64,000 bases of DNA from Porodaedalea pini (taxonomy: Eukaryota; Basidiomycota; Agaricomycetes; Hymenochaetales; Hymenochaetaceae), in assembly GCA_002794775.1 (NCBI GenBank), contig NBAY01000001.1, positions 558,001 to 622,000 of the forward strand, read 5' to 3'. Shown here piece after piece: positions 12,791 through 23,144 of this stretch. A model generated the notes under the pieces. The model was not told the origin of the DNA. It did not search any database and worked only from the letters and a program-made list of their open reading frames with translations. The position numbers and the translations under genes are program-made. Numbering within the stretch: the first letter of the stretch is position 1; each line of letters starts with the position of its first letter.

Positions 12791-13852
12791 AAAACCCTGC
12801 GAGTCGACGACCTCTTCGTCATCACCTTCTTCCTCCACATAGTCCTCCACTGTTGTCCTCCGAGTGTCTACGACTTCCTCGAAGGCTGATTCCTTCATTG
12901 CGCCGAGCTCATCGGCGAGGAGGCGACACTCGCCTGGTGCCATCAGCTCCAGCATGCGCTGGATGATCGGTTTTCCTTGCGGGCACTTGTTCTTAAAGTG
13001 ATCCAGCCCACCACAGATCCAACACGCGCGTCGGCGTTGTGCCTCATTCATCGAGACGTCCATTGGCTGGCCTGCACCTCCAAAGGTGATGCCAGTTGCA
13101 TCGCATTTGTCAACGTGGGGGGCCGCGAAGGGACGACGGACGGGTGGCACCTGCTGTGGCTGCTGGTGCGTTGGAGGTAATACGCGGCCTCGTTGGATGG
13201 CGCGGATCTGCTGTTCGCCACGATCGATTTCGATGGCCTTCTTTTTTCAGTCCTCGTACCTTGTTGGGACCAGCGTCGACCTTAGCACTCCACGGACCAC
13301 CTCGATGTTCATTGCGTGCTTTAGGCGGTCGCAGATGACACCATCATCTGTCAGTTCTGCTGCCTTGATTATTACGTCGAGGTCTTGAAAGAACTCGTCA
13401 GCAGAGAGGTCTTTCTGGACCTTTTCCCGGAACTTCTTCAACGCCTTCTCCTTTCTGTTTGGGTTGTCGAAGGAGGCGTCCAGTCATTCCTGGAACCTAG
13501 CCCAGCTATCTGTGAAACTCATGACCCCGTTTGTCGTGAATTCCTGGACGTAGTTCTGTGCCCACGTTGACGTGTTGCCACCTTTGAGATAGGAGAGCAT
13601 GATGTAGATCTTGCTCGACAATGAGGGGTATCTCGTCAGGTTTGCCGAGACAAAGAGAAGGACTTTGCGCTTGAAATCGAGGTAATCATCACCGCCAGCG
13701 AATTCGCGTGGCCGGGCAACGTCAATGTTGGGGGGTGGAGCATTCGAGGCTTGCGCGGTGGGGACATTCACTGCTTGCTGAGTGAAGGCCGCAGCGATTA
13801 ACGCTGCGAGCTCCCATTGTTGTTGTTGAGTGAAACCCGTAGACGTTGACAT
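12773..13852 (-). pseudogene. Gag of the inner chromovirus, broken
   Basis: The reading begins at least at the ATG of 13852 (MSTSTGFTQQQQ); sequence upstream may also have been coding but I cannot fix the start. It includes the Gag helical domain and the CCHC knuckle CWICGGLDHFKNKC (about 13028–12985). Stops at 13486–13484 and 13249–13247 break it; the second corresponds to a TGG codon in the outer copy and fits a G-to-A transition. It ends at TAG 12775–12773. The pol frame continues in the −1 register across this stop. Confidence 0.75.
12791..12797 (-). promoter_or_regulatory. Candidate −1 ribosomal frameshift heptamer between gag and pol
   Basis: Read on the minus strand, GGGTTTT is phased as G GGT TTT in the gag frame, 15 nt before the gag stop, and pol is open in the −1 frame through this point. 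This fits the X XXY YYZ rule for simultaneous slippage. I did not identify a downstream pseudoknot. Confidence 0.45.
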
Positions 13853-14563
13853 TGTCGGTGCCAGCGTGCGGGATAGGTGTTCAGGAGGTGTTGGTGGTGA
13901 TGAATCTCTATGGGGCGTACAATAACCTCCTGGTTCACTTGGGAGGATGACCGACGATGTCGAGACCGTAGGTGATGATGGCGCGCGAGGGGTTCGAGGT
14001 GCCCACCGAACTCATTGAGCTTGTTCGTTAGTCGAGTACCAAGCATGTCTGACGTCGCTCCACCAGATGTTGTGGGTGACGTGCTCACTGTCAGTTGCGA
14101 CGTATGAAGCGCGGTCTGGGTCAAACCGTGAGGATGAGGGTAGGGCCCGCTGTTGTTCCTCTGTGAGATCTATCTTGACTAGACCGGAGGGGGAACAGGG
14201 ATGGGCCGTGCGTTCGATCCGGGGTTACACCAATGTTGAATGGGTTCGTCGGCGAAGTTGATGACGAGGCGGTAGGAGCCGAGCGAGATCACAAATGAGA
14301 TTGTCGTTGAGGTTTGTACTCGTCTGGTTGCCCACGTCCACATCAGGTGCGTGCTCCACCAGAGGCTAATTCAAAGAGCCAGGGTCGGGAAAAGTCGGTT
14401 GAAGGGTTTATGTAATACACAAACGTCCGAAAACGTCCGGGCAGGGTTGAGGGTTTGTCGTTCAGGGGGTTTACACGTCAAGTCCTTCAAGGGGAGCGCT
14501 CCTCTAGACCGAGTGAAGGCGAGTCGGCAGCGACAATGTACGCTGGGGATGAGCCTGGGTGAG

Positions 14564-14574
14564 GTTCTGCTTTT
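14564..14574 (-). other. Candidate self-priming primer-binding site of the inner chromovirus
   Basis: On the minus strand AAAAGCAGAAC starts one base after the 5' LTR. Its complement GTTCTGCTTTT is at 14782–14772 in the LTR. The TATA box is at 14815–14809, giving the same 33-nt spacing as in the outer element. Confidence 0.6.
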
Positions 14575-14575
14575 A

Positions 14576-15001
14576 TGTTAGGCGGGAGCCCAGGAGACGA
14601 CTCGGACTGGGCAGGCCTCGGCTGACTGTTGTCTGGGATGTGCTATACTTGAGCGGGGACTCAGGACATGCTTTACTCAGGCTAGGTCGTCGTGGAGGTA
14701 AGAGGATTAATACAAGTCTAAACTAATACAGGGGGAATGAGTCTCACCTAGGTCGTTGTGGAGGTAAGAGGAAAAGCAGAACAAGGAGTTCATGCGATTC
14801 CTGAGACCTTATATAGCGGCGACCATGAGACTATATTATCTAAAGTTACATAAACAAACGGAATGGAATGAATGAAGGTCATGTGGAGGGAGTGTGGGAA
14901 ATGATTGAAGAGACGATTAAATATAATGAAAAGGAGCGGTTAAAAGAAAAAGAAATGGTAAAAGGAAAATAAAAGTAAAGGTGAAGGTTCGAGTCCTGAC
15001 A
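14576..15001 (-). repeat. 5' LTR of the inner chromovirus
   Basis: This is the 426-bp partner of 8751–9176. In element orientation it begins TGTCAGGACTCGAAC. It contains the TATA box and the 11-mer used for the proposed self-priming. Confidence 0.95.
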
Positions 15002-17389
15002 CATTGTCTACCTCGATGATATCCTGATCCTCTCTCAGACTCTCGAGGAACATATCGAGATGTCGAGGCGCGTCCTTCAGATCCTGCGAGAAAATGGCCT
15101 GTACCTGAAGCCCGAAAAGTGTGAGTTCAATGCCAAGGTCGTAAAGTACCTTGGGCACATCATCAGCAATGGCGAGATCAAGGCTGACCCGGCAAAGACA
15201 GAGGCGATTGCGGACTGGCCCGTCCCACAAAATGTTAAGCAACTGCAGCAGTTCCTCGGCATGGGCAACTGGCTGCGACGCTTCATCAAGGACTACAGCA
15301 AGGTAGTCCACCCATTAACGTCACTGACAGGCAACAAGGACTGGGTATGGGAGACTGAACAGCAGGAAGTGTTTGAGGAGCTGAGACGACATCTCTGCTC
15401 ACCTCCAGTCCCGGCCATCACGAACGATGAGGGCCCTTTCTGCGTCAAAGCTGACTCGTCGAACTTCGCACTTGGTGGCGTGTTGTTACAGAAACAGGAA
15501 GGCAAATGGAGAGTAGTCGCCTACAGGTCAGAGGCGCTCCTGCCAGCAGAATGAAACTACGAGATCTATGATAAGGAGATTCTCGTGATCATTTTGGCAC
15601 TCAAGGAGTGGAGGCAGTACCTCCTCGGCACCCATCACACTATCGAGATCTGGTCTGATCACACCAACCTCACTTACTTCAGGTCAGTGCAGAAACTGAG
15701 CTATCGTCAAGCTCGCTGGCAAACAGAGCTCGAGGAATTCAACTTCCACCTCAAACACAAGTCGGGGAAGACAATGGGCAAGGCGGACCTGCTATCGCAC
15801 AAGGCGGGCTACAACAAAGGCAAGGATGACAACGACGGTGTTGTGTTCATCAAGGAGAAGTGGCTGAATCGTGGGGTGGTGAGAACATCGTGTGACGAGG
15901 TGTTGGAATGGGTAGGTGAAGCACAGAGGACACAAGATGAGTTGGAGAGGCCAACGGGACTGACCAAAGATGATGGGTTGTGGTGAATGAAAGGCAAGGT
16001 GTACGTGCCATCCACGATGAAGGAAGCGGTGCTGAGAGAATGCCATGACTCAACCCTGGCAGGACACCCCAGATCGTCAAAGACGGTCGAACTGGTACGT
16101 CGAGAATTCTGGTGGGCGATGATGTTCTCCGACATCTGAGCATACATCTGAGGATGCGATCGTTGTCAATGAATGAAGGCCCTGAGAACCTCAAGGTCGA
16201 GACCCCTCTACCCGAACACGGTCCCTGAGGGTCCTTGGGAAATCGTCACAGTCAATCTCATCAGAGAACTCCCGGACTCGAAAGGACACAATGCAATCTG
16301 CATCTTTGTGGATAGATTCTCGAAACAGATGCACGCAATCCTAACAATGATGAAATTGTCAGCGGAAGGCATGGCCCAACTGTATCGCGACCACATTTTC
16401 CATCTCCACAGCTTGCCGAAGAAGATCATCCATGACCGCAGCACGCAGTTCGACACCTCGATGATGAAGGAGTTGTACAAGCTCTTACACATCGAAGGAA
16501 ACCCATCAATGGCATACCACCCACAGACGGACGGTCAAACGGAACGTGTCAACCAAGAACTCGAACAGTACCTCCGACTCTTCGTTGACCATCGACAATC
16601 AGACTGGAAAGACTGGCTCCCTCTCGCAGAGTTCGCGTACAACAACCGCGAACACTCGGTGACAAAGATGTCCCCTTTCTATGCAAACACAGGACGTCAC
16701 CCTATGAGCTTTGACACCGTACGAACTTCCTCTGCCAACATGTCAGCGGAAGAATTCGTGAAGCACATTAAGGAGACTCATCGTGTTGCAAAGGACAACC
16801 TGGTCAAGGCAGCTGAAGACATGAAGCATTACCATGACCGGACAGCAGGGACATCGGTGGAGTACAAGGCTGGTGACAAGGTCTTCCTCAACAGGCGAAA
16901 CATCAGTACAGACTCGCCTACAAAGAAACTTGCCGACAAAAGGTACAGTCCCTTCGACATTGTTGACAAGGTGGGAGCAAGCGCTTACAAGCTCAAGCTC
17001 CCAAAGCGATGGAAAAAGGTCCACCCTGTATTCAATGAGGCCCTGTTGAAACCGGCAGTCGAACTGTCCTTCGAGAGTCAAAAACAACTGCCGCCACCGC
17101 CACCAGACATCGTCGAAAATGAGGAAGAGTACGAAGTCGAGGAAGTCATCGACTCACGTCTGCACTGAGGTAAACTACAGTACCTCATCAAATGGGTTGG
17201 GTACAATGAACCGACTTGGCAGCCTGAGATGGACTTCGGCGAGAATGCAAAGGAAGCGATCGCTGAGTTCTATCAAAGACATCCCGGCGCTCCTCGAAAA
17301 CTCAACATCCCTCGCCAATGACTCTGTCCGCTCTTTGTTGACACCGAACCAGACAACCGCAATCTGGGTTGGTCGGGATGCCCAACCTT

Positions 17390-17399
17390 GAGGGGGGGG
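17390..17399 (+). other. Polypurine tract of the outer chromovirus
   Basis: GAGGGGGGGG stands three bases (TAA) before the 3' LTR. It also encodes the last glycines of pol, and the TAA stop abuts the LTR. The inner element has the same arrangement, at 9180–9189 on the minus strand. Confidence 0.8.
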
Positions 17400-17402
17400 T
17401 AA

Positions 17403-17851
17403 TGTTAGGACTTGAACTTTCACCTTTTCTTTTAATTTCCTTTTACCATTTCTTTTACTTTAATCGCTCCCTCTTTCATTATATTTAACTGTATTTTCAA
17501 TCATTTCCCACACTCTCTTACACATGACCTTCATTCGTTCCATTCTGCTCCTTTATGTAATCATAGATAATTGGGCAACCAGTTCTCACAAGGTGATCAC
17601 TGTATATAAGGAAGAGGAATTGCAGCTGAACACCTGTTCTGCTTTTCCTCTTACCTCTGTGACGACCTAGGTGAGACCGCGTCCCCCCTCCTGTAGTAGA
17701 GTATATTGTATTAATCCTCTTACCTCCATGACGACCTAGACCTAGTCTGAGTATAGCGTGTCCCGAGTCCCCGCTCGAGTATAGCACGTCCCAGATAACA
17801 GTTAGCTGAGGCCTGCCCAGTCCGAGTCATCTCCTGGACTCCCGCCTAACA
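17403..17851 (+). repeat. 3' LTR of the outer chromovirus
   Basis: This is the second 449-bp LTR copy. It differs from the 5' LTR at about 12 sites, all C/T or A/G transitions. It carries the same TATA box and 11-mer. Confidence 0.95.
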
Positions 17852-17856
17852 CACCG
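17852..17856. repeat. Target-site duplication of the outer retrotransposon, right copy (CACCG)
   Basis: It is identical to 5308–5312. Confidence 0.95.
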
Positions 17857-18159
17857 TCTCGCTACCAGTAATCTCGCACATAATTGTACTTGTTCAGACG
17901 CTTTGCGGCTCATTCCTACCCAGATTTACCGATGTAAAACACCTCTTTTACTTAAGTGTTAATCGTCATGTTGATACATATAGCTAACTCTAAGCCTAAT
18001 GAATAGCATTACAAGAAAATTATACGGGAAAATAATGATCAAATAAACGCAATAAATTCACATGCTGACATTGCACTGGCATAGATTTACCAAGACAGCT
18101 CAAGACAAAGTTGGTGCAATAGTATATTCTCCGACCTTCAGACTTGGACATGCCGAGGG
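17857..18159. other. Short intergenic region
   Basis: This AT-rich stretch between the retrotransposon and the end of the MFS pseudogene shows no gene or RNA that I can support. Confidence 0.4.
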
Positions 18160-20165
18160 TACAATAAGGCAATCCCTTTGTTCTGTTTCAGCTGACGTTC
18201 GGCATTGCGCTTCAGTAAGTATTCACGCATGGTCAGTACTGTTGAAAAGAATTCAGAACAAGGAAATGCAGTGGCCAGTGGTTTCATAAGGGAGGGGGAG
18301 AACCAAAGAGCAAGCCGACAAAGATGAGGAGTGTGGGGAGGATGTATATCGTCGTGAGACTGTGGGTAAATTCATGGCTGACCTGTTCATGCAGAAACTC
18401 AGGTTGAACATGCGCAATCTCCATATAAACCGTGAGTCCAGAGCTATACAATCAGGAGTACCCAGAGATAATATTGAGTAGCTTCAAAAGTTCTGATGCT
18501 AAGATCGTGTTTCTGATGGAAATGCCAACCATGCCACCTAGTGTACTACAGTAAATGGGAATTAGTATAGACGGCTAGAGTGTAGTGTTATGTCCCAGAT
18601 ATAACATGCGGAAAGAGAATGAGCATCGTCATGCTTGTGGCCTTATCCTTGAGAGGCATCACAGCCTGCAAAGCAATATTAATAAGCGGCGCCTAGAAGC
18701 GAAAACCGATACCAATGCCTACGATGAGGAGCCAATTTGCGTCACTGATATTCTCCGTGAGCATGGTCAAGAGCCCGAAGCCAAGCAGCACTACTGTCCA
18801 GCTGGTCATAACCGACGTCAGTGTAGCACCAAGAGTGAGCGGCATCTGACGCACGCCTGCCATAGTCGTGCTCGAGCCCAGCATCTGGAAGTACAGAGGT
18901 ATGTAGTATCTTGCAGAGAAGAGCCTGAAGGAGTGTATGAACACGGAGACAAGGATGACCGTTGTTGTACAGGACAACCGGCTCCTTGGTTGTGAAGTTC
19001 TCATTCACACCACCAGCGATGAGAAGGATGACCCCAACGATGAGTGGGGTGAGGATCTGTGATGCATGCCAGCCGCCTGATGTGGTGTTGGCATCCTGGA
19101 AGCCGACAAGCAGGAGAACGATACCTCTGGTGAGCACCAACGCCGACTGGTGCAATCAGTGAGGACACCTCCCACAAGGAGGGCAACAATACTTGCAATA
19201 CCCATGTTGCACCCATAAGGCCCCCATATTAAGAGTGTTCTTCCAGGCTAGCTGTATACGTGTAGCTTGATCTAAATGATTGCTATTCATAAGATAGGGC
19301 ATGTATTGATGTCAGAAATTGTAATCAGAATCATTTGCATACATCCTCCGGCTCTGATACTTTGCACACCACAGCCTACGATTTGAAAATGTCAGCCAAG
19401 ATGCGAGGAAACACTAAGCAAGTAATGCTCACAAAGTGCAAGCCAGATGAAGTTTTGTGCTGCGCCACATAGCACCAAATCTAACATGAACTTGCCAGTA
19501 GAGAAGAACAAAGCTTGTTTATGGCCAGCGATGTCAGACAGTTTTCCATGGAAAAGGCTCAAGTCTGGTCAGAGAAATGAGTAAGTCAGGGTGGAGCCAT
19601 ATGAAGGTATTCATACGTGCAGACATTGAGATAAATATTATTTGCGAACAGATGTTTGGAGACTCAGAGAAAAACATACTAAGTAAACATGCCAAGCCCA
19701 CCCAGCTGTACCCGACTCCCCCCCCCCCCCCCCATACCTGAAACGATTGTCGGTAATGAAACAGCCACGATGGTTTGATCGAATGCACCTGGAAAATTTG
19801 TATAACACGTAAGACATGAACACAGAGCAAATTCAAACTTGTTAACATGAAACTGAACAGGAGGTCAGAGATATCTCGGATAAAGTCTGAAATAGTAGAA
19901 CATACGATGAAATGGTAAGTTTCATACTAGCGAAGACAATTATACATCAGTCGAGAAAATATGTTATTGAAAAGGAAGGAGCTCACTTACGTGGGATATT
20001 GTGTACCTCGCCCGCTACTTAGTGTGCACCAGGCTGCTCCTCTTGCTTGACATCAATGGGCCCCACCATTACAAGATGAGGACCGTCTATGAGACACCTT
20101 GTCTCAGCATCTGTGAGCAGGCTTGATGCAGGAGCACCTGAAAGTGTTGTATTCGTTGATGCCGG
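18160..20165 (-). pseudogene. Decayed MFS multidrug transporter, paralogue of the intact gene at 53319–55600
   Basis: Going from 20165 to 18160 on the minus strand, the translation in shifting frames matches the intact transporter from end to end. Matching stretches are the N-terminal VDVKQEEQPGA (intact [13 protein letters not shown]), [36 protein letters not shown] followed by YYIPLYFQMLG, and near the end QVSHEFTHSLTTIYI and REYLLKRNAERQLKQ. The intron pattern is preserved, including the 14-nt microexon. Several frames are needed, there is an in-frame stop in the first exon, and a run of 16 C (19718–19733) has expanded inside an exon. It is divergent from the intact SPC34-like gene, mirroring the other copy. 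Confidence 0.85.
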
Positions 20166-21151
20166 GTGCTACTGGCAGACATGGCGATGCGCAATTAGTG
20201 GAGAAAGGCTCAGATATGTGACCGCTTTTAAATGTTTATACAGGAGGCCACAATGTTGATCAATAGTGAGCCCCTTGCATTATATGCTTTTTCGAGTTTG
20301 GTATGCCAAACAATATGTATAGTTGTACATGCATGATGGACTGTCGGAGAGCACTTCTTAATCTCTTACTCCCATCATCCCCATCATGGGAAAGTCACTC
20401 TGAGACCTTGCCCTGTCGATGATGAGCGATCCCTTCATGCATCCTCGCAGAACTACCATCCGCTTCAATCGTGTCCTCGATCGCATATTGTCTGTGGTTG
20501 TCGATCTTCGATCCTCATTGGCGTTGCCTCTGTGCCGCCCCCTCGCCTTTCATGGAACCCCGCCCTGTCGCCGATGCCATAGCTGTCGCCGGGCGAAACA
20601 CACACACTATTCGAGCCTACCCGTGCCTCCTGCCATGGTCAGGCACATCTCACCGGCATCATCGGTTGAAATCATCACCTCGATGGGACCCGATTCAGTC
20701 GACCCATATCTTAATTATGCACTCCAGTCACTGAAGGACTTAGCCTATACTGGAAACAACAGACTTCCTCCACTCCCCCTGCGCCCCGTACTGCATCCCC
20801 CAAGTCACGTTCGCAGACACTTGAACCCGTCCGCACCCCCATTCATTCCACATGCCGTCACTATGCGTTACCACCCATATCCACAGCCTCCCGCCCCTCC
20901 TAAACCACTTGAAGATACACTAGAATACTGGTTATCTTTCCCCGCATCGTACTAAGCCTTGACATGGGCTTTCATTTCAAATATTCGATCTTTTTTTCGT
21001 AGCATTGTATTTCTGTGCGGTGAGCCTGCCGTTTTGTGCGTGAATGGCGTAGGGTAGCAATTATAAATCGGAGAGCACATGTGCTGTTCGACGCGGGCCA
21101 GCTTCAACGCGTCTGATCGGCATCGCTCTTTCCATCTGCACCTTGAACAAC
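20166..21151. other. Intergenic region between the MFS pseudogene and SPC34-like gene, with a possible inserted relic
   Basis: The part next to 21152 should be the SPC34-like promoter. At 20371–20397 the sequence resembles the first bases of the LINE at 46497–46523 (both contain CATCATGGGAAA), which may mark an old LINE 5' end. An open frame with an ATG at 20419 or 20422 runs to 20955 (proline/arginine-rich, about 178 codons). I do not recognise it, and it could be part of the same insertion. The segment 21080–21151 matches sequence beside the broken SPC34 copy near 46430–46489 and 52761–52780. Confidence 0.4.
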
Positions 21152-23144
21152 ATGCCGACCCTCCTCGACCACATCGACCGCTTCTCCTATACCGCTCAAG
21201 CAATTCAATCGGCAGCGAAGGATGCCTCTGAGCCTCTGCCGGCTCCATATGTGCGCGCCGTCCTCCGTACGCCGCTTGGAGATCTCGCTCGTGACATTGA
21301 CCCCTCCGAACTCGGCCTCTTCACCATTGTGCCCAATACATCCGCCCCCTCGGCGCCTGGAGGCGACGTGGTCGCGTCTGCTGCACAGAAGGCCTCCGTC
21401 GCGCGTGTCGAGTTCCCCGGTGCAACACCGCTGCGTAGACCTGCTGGCACGCTTAAGCATGCCCGCCGCGAAAACGACAAGGAACCTGAGGTGTATGCGG
21501 AGGCCGCGCTCAAGTACCTTGATCGCTAGTACGTGCCGAATCTATACTCTGTCAAAAATTGCTCACGCGAAACTAGCCAATCGATCCGCCCGATGCCTCG
21601 TGCACGTCAAGAGGTTGAAGCTATCATCGAGCGCCTCAACTCAATCCGCAATGACATTGCCCAGCTGAGTGAGGCTGTCGACCAAGTCAGTTCTGTCGTC
21701 TTCATTTGAATGATTGACTACGCCAACGCTAAGTAGAATGCCAAATCAGCATCAAAGTCGGCGCCGACGATGCAAGACGAGGAGAAACGTGTTCATGAGC
21801 TCAACATGCGGATCAAGCAGATAAAAACGAGGGTACACGTCTAACAACTTATGCCTCCCTGTCGATGCTAATGTACACAATTTACAGAAAGAAGTCCTTC
21901 TGAAGAAGCAAAAGCCTTATAGCAAGCCATCTGCCATTCAAGCCAAAGACAAAGAAGAAGACGCGTTCTGGTCAGAACCCACACCTGGGCGTAAATCGCG
22001 TACCGCCCGCAAAAGCCTACTCATTCCTACTCTTGCGCGTGGTGCTGTTGGTCCAGATGATAGTTTGCTCCTTGATGCGCATATGAAGGTTGACATGGGC
22101 GCGATGCTCGGCGATGTGTCTATGAACTCGGTCGCCAGTGCCGTTCCCACACCGCTGCCGGCCTCGCGGGGAACGCGGATGAGCGATGAGAGGCCGAAGA
22201 TCGATCCGGCGCTCGTGCCATTACCTTCGCGCTCACCTTCTCCTGTTGCGCCTTCGCCTTCTCCATTTCTTCCAATTGAGTTGGAGGAAGAAGCTACTGC
22301 AGAGGATCCCGCGGCCGATATCAGCTCTGACTTGGGCGCAGACGAAGGAGATACTACTGTCATACTCACGAAACCACTGCCTCCCTCCCCTCCGCATCGC
22401 GCCTCGACACCACCAGCTGCGCCATCGACGCCGACACGAACGCCCGAGACACGTGGACCCAATGTGAATGCGACGCCGAAAACTGGTGTGACTGCCACGC
22501 CTGGTACGGCAAGGATTGGTCGTGTGAAGATCACGATAGATATTGAGCGGATTGTGGTATGCTCGTGAATCAGATGTGAATTTCTCATATATTGTCTGAC
22601 CTTACCGTAGGCAAAGATCTGGTCCACAGTCGGGGACATTATCATGCCTGGCCATCCATTCAACACTGCGGCGGCTGCAACGACAAACAAGCCCCCTCGT
22701 GCAAAGGAAACTATGTACGCGCCCGTTTAGACTTTTCATTCGCATCCAATTCATTCATCTCAAACAATCAGAGCCCTTCTCCAAAATCTTTCCACACAGA
22801 TACCCCCGCCCTCCTCGCCAACAGTCTCCCATTCCACCTTCTCGCTCTCCACTGACCCAACGACGCCGAGTGCACACGCGATTCTCACCGCGCACCTCCT
22901 GCTCGCGCTAATCCACACCGTACCGCGTCACGCCATGCCGCTCGCCGCCACGAAGTCCGTTCTCGCTGAGGCAAACAAGAGCATTGGGAGCGGAACTCCA
23001 GAGGATCCGACTGAGGTTGGGCTCGGACTGCTCGGCGGAGGAGACAAAGCGATGGAGACGCGTGCGCTGTATGGGTGCGTTGCGAAGCGGCTGTTGAAGA
23101 TTGATCGGAGCGGGCGCGAGCAGCTCGTCAGGTTTGATGTATGA
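21152..23144 (+). CDS. Probable DASH/Dam1 complex subunit Spc34-like protein
   Basis: DASH couples kinetochores to microtubule plus ends. My model has six exons: 21152–21528, 21577–21685, 21737–21832, 21888–22556, 22611–22714 and 22772–23144, giving 575 residues. All junctions are GT–AG and keep frame. The N-terminus (MPTLLDHIDRF, then YVRAVLRTPLGDLARDIDPS and ELGLFTIV) resembles the Spc34 head, and residues about 126–200 are a coiled coil (EVEAIIERLNSIRNDIAQLS). The rest is a long Ser/Pro-rich tail with a small hydrophobic segment (HAILTAHLLLALIHT), much longer than the roughly 165–300 residues of yeast Spc34. The tail might belong to a second gene, but the spliced frame is continuous. A broken copy lies at 46200–46421 and a scrap near 31528. 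The identification is from recall of the family only. Confidence 0.6.

Larger units (their letters stand above)
8751..15001 (-). mobile_element. Inner Ty3/gypsy chromovirus, inserted head-on into the outer element
   Basis: The element is 6251 bp with 426-bp LTRs at 14576–15001 (5' LTR) and 8751–9176 (3' LTR). It is flanked by CATCG (8746–8750) and CATTG (15002–15006), a 5-bp duplication with one later transition. Its gene order matches the outer copy. The LTRs are clearly related to but distinct from the outer LTRs, so this is a sister subfamily. The two LTRs differ at 10 positions, all transitions. The pol C-terminal half (11129–9177) is an open 650-codon stretch, but at least four stops elsewhere (near 13484, 13247, 12444 and 11214) make it non-autonomous as it stands. 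Confidence 0.95.
7551..17402 (+). pseudogene. Pol of the outer chromovirus, split by the nested element and broken by stops
   Basis: Left part (7551–8750): protease region, with DLGCTGSC near 7812 where DSG is expected, then reverse transcriptase up to NLIIV. The inner element sits between codons of the catalytic box. The right part resumes at 15002 with VYLDDILIL, the RNase H region (15420–15980), the integrase zinc-binding and DDE core (16173–16600, including TDGQTERVNQELEQYLRLF) and a chromodomain (about 17115–17290). Stops at 7857, 8048, 15552, 15984, 16138 and 17166 rule out a functional polyprotein. The last codons overlap the polypurine tract. Domain order and chromodomain place it in the chromovirus branch of Ty3/gypsy. 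Confidence 0.85.
5313..17851 (+). mobile_element. Outer Ty3/gypsy chromovirus (LTR retrotransposon), interrupted by a nested element
   Basis: The element is bounded by 449-bp direct LTRs (5313–5761 and 17403–17851) that start TGTTAG and end CTAACA, with a perfect CACCG duplication outside. Removing the nested element (8751–15001) and its duplication leaves about 6.28 kb. The internal order is Gag with a CCHC knuckle, protease, reverse transcriptase, RNase H, integrase and chromodomain, which is the chromovirus order. The coding region is dead. In-frame stops include 7290, 7857 and 8048, each explained by CGA to TGA; others lie at 6777, 6893, 15552, 15984 and 17166. The protease active site reads DLG instead of DSG. 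The two LTRs differ at about 12 positions, all transitions by my count. This copy must be the older of the two, since it hosts the other. Confidence 0.95.

Noticed and set aside
14986..14996. Perfect tRNA B-box sequence GGTTCGAGTCC at the end of the inner 5' LTR
   Set aside because: No A box at the right distance and no cloverleaf; it is the complement of the LTR start. The other LTR copy has GGTTCAAGTCC.
19718..19733. Run of 16 C as a structural or regulatory element
   Set aside because: It lies in a decayed exon of the MFS pseudogene and is best seen as slippage; the 12-G run at 34155–34166 is likewise a simple repeat.
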